In this document: positions 57,132 to 64,000 of the stretch, piece by piece
How the letters are laid out: every line of letters begins with the position of its first letter
How positions within the stretch are numbered: the stretch's first letter is position 1
NCBI RefSeq assembly: GCF_000423345.1
Contig: NZ_AUHU01000010.1
Location: forward strand, 91,551 to 155,550
Source of the DNA: Marinimicrobium agarilyticum DSM 16975
GTDB taxonomy: Bacteria > Pseudomonadota > Gammaproteobacteria > Pseudomonadales > Cellvibrionaceae
DNA length: 64,000 bases
Reading direction: 5' to 3'
Program-made: the position numbers and the translations under genes
The notes under the pieces: generated by a model
Database searches by the model: none
Told to the model about the DNA's origin: nothing
Seen by the model: the letters and a program-made list of their open reading frames with translations, nothing else

Positions 57132-57475
57132 ACCGGTTTTCTGAAAGAGCCAAAAGGCCACATTGCGCCGCGTAAGTCGTTGATATTTTGGACTATATTA
57201 CATATTGGAGTATCAGCCGGCAGAAACCTTCCCAGAGAACGGGTTCAAACGACTCGTTCGCGCCAAGCCATTCGCACCCCGATACGCCATGCTACGCCAT
57301 CGGCTCAACCGCCCGGAGAGTTGCACGTCACCGCCCACATGCTGCTATGGCGCAATTTTTCTCTTTGTGACAGCGACCCGAATGAAGCGCCTCTCCCCAG
57401 AAAGCGCTCGTCAGCCCGGCCCTGTCAGCGCTTCCAACTTTCCGCCTCAGCGCTCCCCGCTCGCCATGACCACCA

Positions 57476-57516
57476 AAATAGAATAGTCCATCTTTGTGAG
57501 CCATTGTCTATTTACT
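57476..57516 (+). promoter_or_regulatory. 41-bp regulon motif, copy B (candidate AraC-family site)
   Basis: AAATAGAATAGTCCAT at the left and TTGTCTATTTACT at the right are identical to copy A; the six differences are all in the middle. It reads toward the TBDR gene that starts 326 nt downstream. Confidence 0.85.
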
Positions 57517-57754
57517 TAACCCGGACGGAAACACACACTCACTCAAGGTTTCCATCTAATTCAATAACGGAAACCCATCAAAGAAGTGTGTAGAGGAAGA
57601 AGGCGGTTAGCGAACAGGCTGCCCATAGAAAACGTTCTTCTCTTCTAGCTGTGCCACCCTTGTCGCCGTCAACAGTGCACACTGAAGAGGGGCTCCCCGT
57701 ACCGTCGACCCCGGCGTCGCAGTTGCAGGGATCCAGTTGCCAGCAACCTGGCGG

Positions 57755-57782
57755 GACCCTATGACTCCAACGTCATAGGGTC
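57755..57782 (+). repeat. Perfect 11-bp hairpin in the TBDR leader
   Basis: GACCCTATGAC and GTCATAGGGTC pair across TCCAAC, 60 nt before the ATG. There is no T-run, so it is not a simple terminator. A second hairpin with CCAGTTGC/GCAACCTGG lies directly upstream. Confidence 0.7.
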
Positions 57783-57841
57783 TGAACGCCGAAACGGATT
57801 TTCACTAAACAATAACTACCAATGAGTATTGGAGATAGCAT

Positions 57842-60730
57842 ATGTTCAAACGAAACGCGTTATCGGCAGTCATTCTGGCTTCCGCGGGTACATTGATCGC
57901 GCCCACCCTATACGCGCAAGACGAAGAGGCCATGCTTGAGGAAATCGTGGTCACCGGTATCCGCGGCAGTCTGAACCGGGCCACCGACATGAAGCGCAAC
58001 GCTGATGTCATTCAGGACAGCATCGTCGCGGAAGATATCGGTAAATTCCCTGACCAGAACGTCGCTGAGTCACTGCAGCGTATTACCGGTGTGACCATCT
58101 CACGAGCGGGCGGTGAAGGGGCGCAGATCAGTGTGCGCAGCTTCGGCCCGGAGTTCAACATTGTGAAGCTCAACCACCGCACGCTGGCCACCACCACGGG
58201 CGGCCGAAGCTTCAACTTCCAGCTACTGCCGTCAGAGCTCATCGGCGGTGCTGATGTCATCAAATCTCCTACCGCTGACCTGAGTGCAGGTAGCGTCGGC
58301 GCCTATGTCAATGTCCGTACCGCGCGCCCGCTGGATAACCCTGGCTTTAACGCCGTCGCAGCGGTAAAGGCAAACTATAACGATCTTTCTGAAGAGATGG
58401 GCCCGGAAATCAACGGCCTGATCAGCAACACCTTTGCCGATGACACCATTGGCGTTTTGGTCGGTGCAACCTATAGAGAGACCGACGGGCGTATTGACCT
58501 CTACCGCAGTAGCCATTGGCACGAGTACGCGAATGATGGTTTCGGCTTTATTCCGGGCACCGTCGGCGAAGATGGCCAACTACTTGCCGACGAAAACGGA
58601 GAGCCGACCACGGACCTGCCCGGCAGCCGCGGCCCGGGACGAACAATCTACTCCACCATTAACGACAGTCGCGAGCGCGCGGGCGTCACGGCCGTCATCC
58701 AATGGGAGCCCAGCAGTAATTTCTCGAACACTCTGGACTTACTTTATACAAAACTTGACCGCGAAGCTCTCGGCTCCGGCCTGCAGATTCCAATGCAGGA
58801 AGAGAGCAAGTATACGGATGTGGTTGTCAACGACGGAGGCACATTGCATGCAGCCACTCTTGCCGACATCGACGTTGAAATGAATGTGGACTACGCTCTG
58901 TCCGAGGACACGACCATTGCCGTTGGTTACAACAGTATGTTCACCGAGGGTGCTCTTACGTTGGAATTCGATGCGTCCTACTCCAAGGCCGAGAACGATT
59001 GGCAGGGCGACAACAGCACGGCATTGCACCACACGATGTATGACGAAGACGGCAATATCGTGCCGAGCCAGATCATGCTCGATTACAGCAGCGACATTCC
59101 GAGTCTGTCCACCACAGGCGCCCTTGATGTCACAGACATATCCAAGGTAAGAGCCGCCTGGCAGCATTGGGGCGAAAGCGATGCCGAGGATGAAATCAAA
59201 GAAATCAAACTGGACGCGCTTTACGAGATCGACGCCGGTGTGGCCCGCTCAGTGAAGGCAGGTGTGGCCTACCAGGACCGCACCATCGCTTTCAACGAAT
59301 ACGGCACCGAGTTCGATGCGAACGGCTGCCCCTGCTGGCCCTACCCCGGAGGCATGCAGATCGGCTTTGGCAGCACTTGGGGCGGGCCATCCGAGCTCGG
59401 TGAATTGCCCGACAACCTGTTTACTCTAAGTGACGGCAACTTCATGGACGGCGTATCAGGAGATTTCCCTCGCCAGTGGGTCATGCTCAAAGACCATGCG
59501 ACGTATCGCGCTGCCACTCAGGAAATTCTGGAGGAGATACGCCCCGAATCACCCATCGTACAAAAAGGCTGGGACACGGTTTATAGAAATGCCGCCGGAA
59601 GCTTCGTCAACAACGAAGAGAACATTTCCGCTTATGCAATGGTGAACCTTGAGGGCGAGCTGGGTGACGTCATCTGGTCGGGCAATGTAGGCCTGCGTTA
59701 TGTCGATATTACCAACAAAGGCCAGAGCAACGCGTCGAGGATCAGTCTTCTGCGGCTGGACGAAGAAGGGTCGAACCTGCCGGAGCAGGTCGTCAATACC
59801 GCTGATAGCGAAGGGCTACAGCCACTTAGTGTCGAGACGACCGAAGAACACCTCCTACCCAGTGTAAACCTGAAGCTGGATCTTGGTGGTGGCCACGTCG
59901 TACGGACGGCTGCCAGCAAGACCGTCGCTCGCCCCAACATCAGGGACATGAGTCCGAACTACTCTGAGAGTGCGGGCGTCAACAGCCCGGTGGTTCAGGT
60001 CACCGGTGGTAATCCGGACTTGGAGTCCTATGAAGTGACATCGTTTGACTTGGGCTATGAGTTCTATGCCGAAGATGACAGCGCTTACTCTGCGACCCTC
60101 TTCTATAAGGATATCACCAACTTTATCTCGACCTTCACGGATACCGGCCCTTGGGACGGTCCGATCGAACAGGCCCTCTTGGACGCCTACGAAGAGAACG
60201 GCGACATTGTTCAGTACATATCAAACCAGAAGAACAACCGCCCGGGCGGCACGATCAAAGGACTGGAATTGTCCGCTTTGCACTACTTCAATACTCTTCC
60301 AAGTTTTTGGGACGGCTTCGGTGTTCAGGCGAACTACACCTATACGCACAGCGAGGACAAGGAGGCATTGCCTGTAAACTCCCCGCTGGTACCAGAGCCC
60401 GGTTCATCCCTGGAAGGCTTCGCCAAGAACTCATATAACATTATCGCCTTCTATGACAAGAACAACTTTCAGACGCGTATCGCCTACAACTGGCGGGATA
60501 GCTACATGAGCAGCCGCGTGGGCGAGGCCGGCCAGCCCTCTTACACCGACGAATACGGCCAAGTGGATATGAGCCTGTCCTACGACTTCACCGACAACCT
60601 CACTGCTTCGTTCGAAGCAATCAACCTGACCAACGAAACCCGACTCGGGTACTTGGGCCAACGGGACCGGGTCAGCCTCGTGGAAATGACAGGACGGCGC
60701 TTCCAGCTCGGGCTGCGCGCCACCTTCTGA
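57842..60730 (+). CDS. TonB-dependent receptor of the galactan locus
   Basis: 962 residues. Signal peptide ends at PTLYAQDEE (about residue 23), followed by the TonB-box-like LEEIVVTGIR, a plug with VAEDIGKFPDQNVAESLQRI and GAQISVRSFGP, and a barrel ending in LGLRATF with the terminal Phe. GGAGATAGC precedes the ATG. It has no RGM or RGL motif in the plug, where it reads VRSFGP, unlike the other three receptors, so it is of a different subtype. The 41-bp motif upstream links it to the GH43_24-type gene and the MFS operon; the ligand is therefore probably an arabinogalactan-derived oligosaccharide (inference). A terminator follows. Confidence 0.94.
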   Translation: MFKRNALSAVILASAGTLIAPTLYAQDEEAMLEEIVVTGIRGSLNRATDMKRNADVIQDSIVAEDIGKFPDQNVAESLQRITGVTISRAGGEGAQISVRSFGPEFNIVKLNHRTLATTTGGRSFNFQLLPSELIGGADVIKSPTADLSAGSVGAYVNVRTARPLDNPGFNAVAAVKANYNDLSEEMGPEINGLISNTFADDTIGVLVGATYRETDGRIDLYRSSHWHEYANDGFGFIPGTVGEDGQLLADENGEPTTDLPGSRGPGRTIYSTINDSRERAGVTAVIQWEPSSNFSNTLDLLYTKLDREALGSGLQIPMQEESKYTDVVVNDGGTLHAATLADIDVEMNVDYALSEDTTIAVGYNSMFTEGALTLEFDASYSKAENDWQGDNSTALHHTMYDEDGNIVPSQIMLDYSSDIPSLSTTGALDVTDISKVRAAWQHWGESDAEDEIKEIKLDALYEIDAGVARSVKAGVAYQDRTIAFNEYGTEFDANGCPCWPYPGGMQIGFGSTWGGPSELGELPDNLFTLSDGNFMDGVSGDFPRQWVMLKDHATYRAATQEILEEIRPESPIVQKGWDTVYRNAAGSFVNNEENISAYAMVNLEGELGDVIWSGNVGLRYVDITNKGQSNASRISLLRLDEEGSNLPEQVVNTADSEGLQPLSVETTEEHLLPSVNLKLDLGGGHVVRTAASKTVARPNIRDMSPNYSESAGVNSPVVQVTGGNPDLESYEVTSFDLGYEFYAEDDSAYSATLFYKDITNFISTFTDTGPWDGPIEQALLDAYEENGDIVQYISNQKNNRPGGTIKGLELSALHYFNTLPSFWDGFGVQANYTYTHSEDKEALPVNSPLVPEPGSSLEGFAKNSYNIIAFYDKNNFQTRIAYNWRDSYMSSRVGEAGQPSYTDEYGQVDMSLSYDFTDNLTASFEAINLTNETRLGYLGQRDRVSLVEMTGRRFQLGLRATF

Positions 60731-60761
60731 CCGTAAGTTCTCTCTCGCAGCATCGTGCTTT

Positions 60762-60785
60762 GAGGCTCTTCGGAGCCTCTTTTTT
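60762..60785 (+). terminator. Rho-independent terminator of the galactan-locus TBDR
   Basis: GAGGCTC and GAGCCTC form a 7-bp stem capped by a stable TTCG loop and followed by six T residues, 31 nt after the receptor stop. Confidence 0.93.
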
Positions 60786-60892
60786 GTTCCTCTCAAAGCC
60801 AAACGGTTTAGATCAGATCAACCAGAGGTCGATCTATCCGGCGTAAAAATCCCCTTTTTTGCCTCCATCATGCCAAACAGATCACACTTTTA

Positions 60893-60906
60893 GGTAAACG
60901 TTTACC
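60893..60906. promoter_or_regulatory. LacI-type operator GGTAAACGTTTACC (distal)
   Basis: Perfect 14-bp palindrome with a CG centre, as in LacI/GalR-family operators. Its core GTAAACGTTTAC recurs 57 bp downstream. Confidence 0.8.
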
Positions 60907-60950
60907 TATTGGTATTACTATACGTCCTTCTTATTATAATTCAATATACG

Positions 60951-60962
60951 GTAAACGTTTAC
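60951..60962. promoter_or_regulatory. LacI-type operator GTAAACGTTTAC (proximal)
   Basis: Perfect 12-bp palindrome identical to the core of the site at 60893-60906. The pair lies about 200-270 bp before the PL9 gene and differs from the AACCGGTT-type sites at 22.3-22.5 kb, so a second LacI-family protein is likely. Confidence 0.8.
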
Positions 60963-61160
60963 TTGCCCAAGCTTAAGGGCCAAACTTTATCGGGCTACAA
61001 GAGGTCCAGCGCTGGCAGGTCACTGCCACGATGTCTGTGGAAGCCCAGCCACATTTCGCTTGCCCTCCTCGCGCGCCGCATTCGCCGACTTCCGGCCTGC
61101 GCCGATTCAAAACTCGCTAGATGTTGAATCATCACCCGATCCTACATCGGAGGAATAATA

Positions 61161-63374
61161 ATGACTCGTTCACCAAAACCAAGACGTCGATTTTCGCAGA
61201 GCTGGAGGCTGACAGCGTCTTTAGCCCTTGCCCCCGCATTGCTGGCTTTCTCATCCCTGGCGTTTTCCCAAAACCTGATAACCAACCCCGGCTTTGAGAA
61301 CGGGACCAGCGGCTGGACCCTGGGAGACGAGGCCTCCGCCCAGTACACCGAATCCAGCGGCCGCAGTGGCGACCGACTGACCCACTGGTCCTCTAACACT
61401 TCCTACCGGGCGGAGACTAAACAGACCATTACCGGGTTGTCGGCCGGGACCTACCGGCTCTCCGCGTACACCGTCGGCGGCAGCACGGCCGGCGCCTGGC
61501 TCTGGGCGTATTGCGACGGCCAGGGCTACTCCACCCCGATTCCCTCCAGCGCCTGGGGCAACTGGGCCGAGGTGGTGGTTGAGGGTATTGATGTGAGCGG
61601 TGGCAGTTGCGAGCTGGGGCTAACCACCGAGGACAGCGAGTGGAGCAGCTTCGACGACGTGGTCTTTGAGCGCGTCTCTGGCGATGAGCCGGTTGAAGTT
61701 GTGATTGAGGAAGGCGCAGGCTCCTGTAGCGTGGACGGCTCGGTCGACAGCAATCATTCAGGCTACAACGGCAGCGGCTTCGCCAACACCGACAACGCCA
61801 CCGGAACCGGTGTCGACTGGCAGGTGGCAGTGAGTCAAGCGGGAAGCTACACCCTGCAATGGCGCTACGCCAACGGCGGCGGCAGTGGCCGCCCCGGCGA
61901 CATCTCTATCGATGGCCAAACGGAATACCAAGGCGTGCCTTTCCCTGCCTCCGGTAGCTGGAGCAGCTGGGCGGATAGCGACACCGTGGAATTGTGGCTG
62001 GATGAGGGGAGCCACACCGTTCGCCTGGAGTCCGTCACCAGTTCTGGCCTGGGCAACATCGACAGCTTTACCATTACCGGAAATGACGTCAGCGCCGAAG
62101 CCTGCGGCAGCGCTCCACCGGACGGAGCCGGCGATGATGGAGACTACTACGTCTCGCTCAATGGCAGTGACTCAAGCTCGGGGTCGCTCAACCAGCCTTT
62201 CCGCACACTGCAGCGCGCCATTGATGTCGCCGGGCCAGGGGATCTGGTGTACGTCCGGGGCGGTGTCTACAACATCTACAGCCCCGCCATACCCGAAGCC
62301 GGTATCAATTTTTGGAAAAGCGGAACCTCTGAGAGCGCGCGCATCCGGTACTTCGCGTACCCGGGTGAGCAGCCAGTGCTCGATTTTTCCAACCTTCAAA
62401 TTCAGCCGGACCCCAACTATACCTTCGGCGTTTTGGTCACAGGTTCTTACCTCCACCTCAAGGGTTTCGAGATTCGCAATCTGCCCATGAACACCCGATC
62501 GAATGTGGGCCTGAGAGTCGGCGGCGACGACGCTTACCGAAATATCTTCGAAGAGTTGGACATTCATCATATTCAGGGCGCCGGTGTGTTCGTTCATACC
62601 ACCCGAGGCGGACATCTGTTCCTTAATTCGGACTCCCATGACAACTACGACCCCTGGTCCCACCAGGGCGACGGCGAGAACGCTGATGGCTTTGGGGTTC
62701 ACTACCAGTGGACAGGAGAACCGACAGTCTTCCGTGGCTGCCGCGCCTGGTGGAACTCTGACGATGGTTGGGATTTTATTTCGCAGGAAGTTCCCGTGAT
62801 CGTTGAAAACAGTTGGGCGATGGGCAATGGCTATATCAACTCAGGCTCTGCCACCGCAGGCAACGGCGCCGGGTTCAAAATCGGGAGTAGCAAAACCGGT
62901 ATTCGCCACGTGGTACGCAACAACGTGGCCTGGAGTAACCGCAACCAGGGCTTTTATGCCAACCACTCCGCCAGCGGAAACGACTGGTACAACAACACCG
63001 CCTACAACAACCGTGTGCAGTACGACATGTGGGCCAGCAGCTGGGACTCGAACGGCAACCGGACCGACGGTGTGATCTTGACCGGTAATGATCGCCACCG
63101 CATGAGGAACAACATCGGCTTCCCCAATGAGAACCGACATATGGCCGGTGTGGATGATCAATACAACACCTGGAACCTGGGTATTTACCCAAGCAGCAGT
63201 GACTTCCTGAGCACGTCCGACGAAGACTTCATGGGGCCGCGTCAGGCTGACGGAAGCCTGCCCGAGCTGGACTTCCTCAAACTTAGCCCCAACAGCCAGA
63301 TGATTGATCGCGGTGTGAATGTCGGGCTGCCCTACAACGGTTCCGCACCCGACTTGGGGGCTTACGAACAATAA
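61161..63374 (+). CDS. CBM61-CBM35-PL9 polysaccharide lyase
   Basis: 737 residues. Signal peptide ends at LAFSQN (about 36). Residues about 37-170 resemble CBM61, a beta-1,4-galactan binder (NPGFENGTSGWT, SGRSGDRLTHWSS, QTITGLSAGTYRL). Residues about 187-310 are CBM35-like (GYNGSGFANTDN, YTLQWRYANGG), a module that often binds uronic acids. The rest (about 325-737) is a right-handed parallel beta-helix with the PL9 block GDGENADGFGVHYQ around Glu506-Asp509. PL9 enzymes cleave pectate or rhamnogalacturonan by beta-elimination with calcium. The CBM pair suggests galactan-decorated rhamnogalacturonan I. GGAGGA precedes the ATG. Two LacI-type operators lie upstream. A related gene follows in tandem. 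Confidence 0.88.
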   Translation: MTRSPKPRRRFSQSWRLTASLALAPALLAFSSLAFSQNLITNPGFENGTSGWTLGDEASAQYTESSGRSGDRLTHWSSNTSYRAETKQTITGLSAGTYRLSAYTVGGSTAGAWLWAYCDGQGYSTPIPSSAWGNWAEVVVEGIDVSGGSCELGLTTEDSEWSSFDDVVFERVSGDEPVEVVIEEGAGSCSVDGSVDSNHSGYNGSGFANTDNATGTGVDWQVAVSQAGSYTLQWRYANGGGSGRPGDISIDGQTEYQGVPFPASGSWSSWADSDTVELWLDEGSHTVRLESVTSSGLGNIDSFTITGNDVSAEACGSAPPDGAGDDGDYYVSLNGSDSSSGSLNQPFRTLQRAIDVAGPGDLVYVRGGVYNIYSPAIPEAGINFWKSGTSESARIRYFAYPGEQPVLDFSNLQIQPDPNYTFGVLVTGSYLHLKGFEIRNLPMNTRSNVGLRVGGDDAYRNIFEELDIHHIQGAGVFVHTTRGGHLFLNSDSHDNYDPWSHQGDGENADGFGVHYQWTGEPTVFRGCRAWWNSDDGWDFISQEVPVIVENSWAMGNGYINSGSATAGNGAGFKIGSSKTGIRHVVRNNVAWSNRNQGFYANHSASGNDWYNNTAYNNRVQYDMWASSWDSNGNRTDGVILTGNDRHRMRNNIGFPNENRHMAGVDDQYNTWNLGIYPSSSDFLSTSDEDFMGPRQADGSLPELDFLKLSPNSQMIDRGVNVGLPYNGSAPDLGAYEQ

Positions 63375-63497
63375 CCCAAACAACAATAAACGGTTTTTAG
63401 ACTCGTCTCTGCTTCTCCGCCCCGAAGTAACGGAGAAGCTGATTCGACACTGTGTGATCCTTAAATAGAATCACCTAATTCAATCGGAGGAACGAAA

Positions 63498-64000
63498 ATG
63501 ACTCACCCTATAAATATAAGAGGTAGATTTCCCAAGGGCTGGAAGCTGGCAACACCGCTAATGCTCTTTTCCACGTTGCTGACTTTCTCATCCTATTCGT
63601 TGTCGCAAAACCTGGTGTCCAACCCCGGGTTCGAGAACGGCACCAGCGGTTGGACGCTGGACGACGATGCCGCGGCCCAGTACACCGAGTCCAGCGGGCG
63701 CAGTGGCGACCGACTGACCCACTGGTCCTCAAGCGCGTCGTACACCGCCAACACCAACCAGACCATTTCGGGCCTGGCGAACGGTACCTACCGTCTGTCC
63801 GCTTACACCGTCGGCGGCGCAACGAGCGGCGCATGGCTCTGGGCCTACTGCGACGGAAACTCCTATTCATCCACGATCCCCGCCGCAGGCTGGGGCAACT
63901 GGACTGAAGTGGCCGTCGAGGGCATTGAAGTGAGTGGCGGCAGCTGTCAGATCGGTATCACCACCGAGGACAGCGAGTGGACCAGTATCGACGACGTCGT
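63498..64000 (+). CDS. CBM61-containing exported enzyme (5' part only)
   Basis: The ATG has GGAGGA upstream and the frame is open to the window edge (about 167 residues). The signal peptide ends at YSLSQN. The module that follows (NPGFENGTSGWT, SGRSGDRLTHWSS, ISGLANGTYRL) is close to the CBM61-like module of the preceding PL9 gene along its whole length, so the modules share a recent duplication. The catalytic domain is not in the window; a second pectinolytic lyase or a GH53 endo-beta-1,4-galactanase are likely choices because CBM61 is often fused to those. Confidence 0.85.
   Translation, partial: MTHPINIRGRFPKGWKLATPLMLFSTLLTFSSYSLSQNLVSNPGFENGTSGWTLDDDAAAQYTESSGRSGDRLTHWSSSASYTANTNQTISGLANGTYRLSAYTVGGATSGAWLWAYCDGNSYSSTIPAAGWGNWTEVAVEGIEVSGGSCQIGITTEDSEWTSIDDV

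Larger units (their letters stand above)
57132..57841. promoter_or_regulatory. Long leader region between AraC and TBDR genes
   Basis: No convincing gene is seen in 710 bases. It contains the 41-bp motif (57476-57516) and then about 325 nt before the TBDR ATG with three inverted repeats: GGTTTCC/GGAAACC (57547-57575), CCAGTTGC/GCAACCTGG (57733-57750) and a perfect 11-bp pair at 57755-57782. Together they could form a structured 5' untranslated region. Confidence 0.55.
60731..61160. promoter_or_regulatory. TBDR-PL9 intergenic region
   Basis: It holds the TBDR terminator and two LacI-type operators, with AT-rich DNA between the operators where a promoter may lie. CCGAT/ATCGG (61137-61151) forms a small hairpin right before the GGAGGA ribosome-binding site of the PL9 gene. 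No gene is supported; a 72-codon frame from 60909 has no ribosome-binding site. Confidence 0.6.

Noticed and set aside
57188..57593. Several overlapping open frames of 60-137 codons between the AraC and TBDR genes
   Set aside because: No ribosome-binding sites, low-complexity Arg/Ser/Pro composition, and they run through the regulon motif.

Overview
The window looks like chromosomal DNA from a marine or soil polysaccharide-degrading gammaproteobacterium of the Cellvibrionaceae type (Saccharophagus/Cellvibrio/Marinimicrobium-like). This is inferred from four large CUT-type TonB-dependent receptors (TBDRs), flavin-dependent halogenase genes beside two of them, GH115, GH43, GH2, GH35 and PL9 enzymes with CBM13, CBM61-like and CBM35-like modules, and GC-rich coding sequence. 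No rRNA, tRNA, CRISPR array, insertion sequence or prophage was recognised.

Layout. (1) 1-16.5 kb, mostly minus strand: two TBDR-halogenase units. Unit A is TBDR (7929-4549), a terminator, then three halogenase-family genes; the middle one has lost both catalytic residues and the last leaves the window. Unit B is TBDR (start near 16452, end 13351) and two halogenases joined by an ATGA overlap. Between them lie a NUDIX-type regulator gene and a GntR/FCD regulator gene, each near candidate operators. (2) 17-25.6 kb, plus strand: a glucuronoxylan locus with a GH115 alpha-glucuronidase, a ManD-type mannonate dehydratase, a cytoplasmic GH43 and a TBDR behind two LacI-type palindromes. (3) 25.7-28.9 kb: housekeeping-like genes (dihydrolipoyl dehydrogenase, an NSS-family sodium symporter, a DUF3820 protein). 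(4) 29-34 kb: an AT-rich island with a two-gene Gabija-type defence system (OLD-family ATPase/TOPRIM nuclease plus UvrD-like helicase) and a third gene with a winged-helix-like segment. (5) 34-38.3 kb: accessory DNA with small lipoproteins, a candidate cysteine-peptidase/lipoprotein pair, a partial gene duplication and a decayed DUF6795 gene. (6) 38.4-64 kb: a plant-cell-wall galactan locus with a phosphoesterase lipoprotein, a CBM13-GH43 protein resembling exo-beta-1,3-galactanases, a minus-strand operon (MFS sugar porter, DUF5107-TPR protein, GH2, GH2, GH35), a divergent AraC regulator, a TBDR, a CBM61-CBM35-PL9 lyase and the start of a second CBM61-type protein.

How it fits together. The strongest new signal is a 41-bp motif present three times, each time in the same orientation relative to its downstream gene: before the CBM13-GH43 gene, before the MFS-DUF5107-GH2-GH2-GH35 operon (in the divergent gap with the AraC gene), and before the TBDR at 57.8 kb. 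This defines a likely AraC-controlled regulon for type II arabinogalactan. It includes a large cytoplasmic DUF5107-TPR protein of unknown function. PL9 is behind a different pair of operators (LacI type), so pectin-backbone and galactan genes appear to answer to separate signals.

All functions are read from sequence motifs only; no database search was run.
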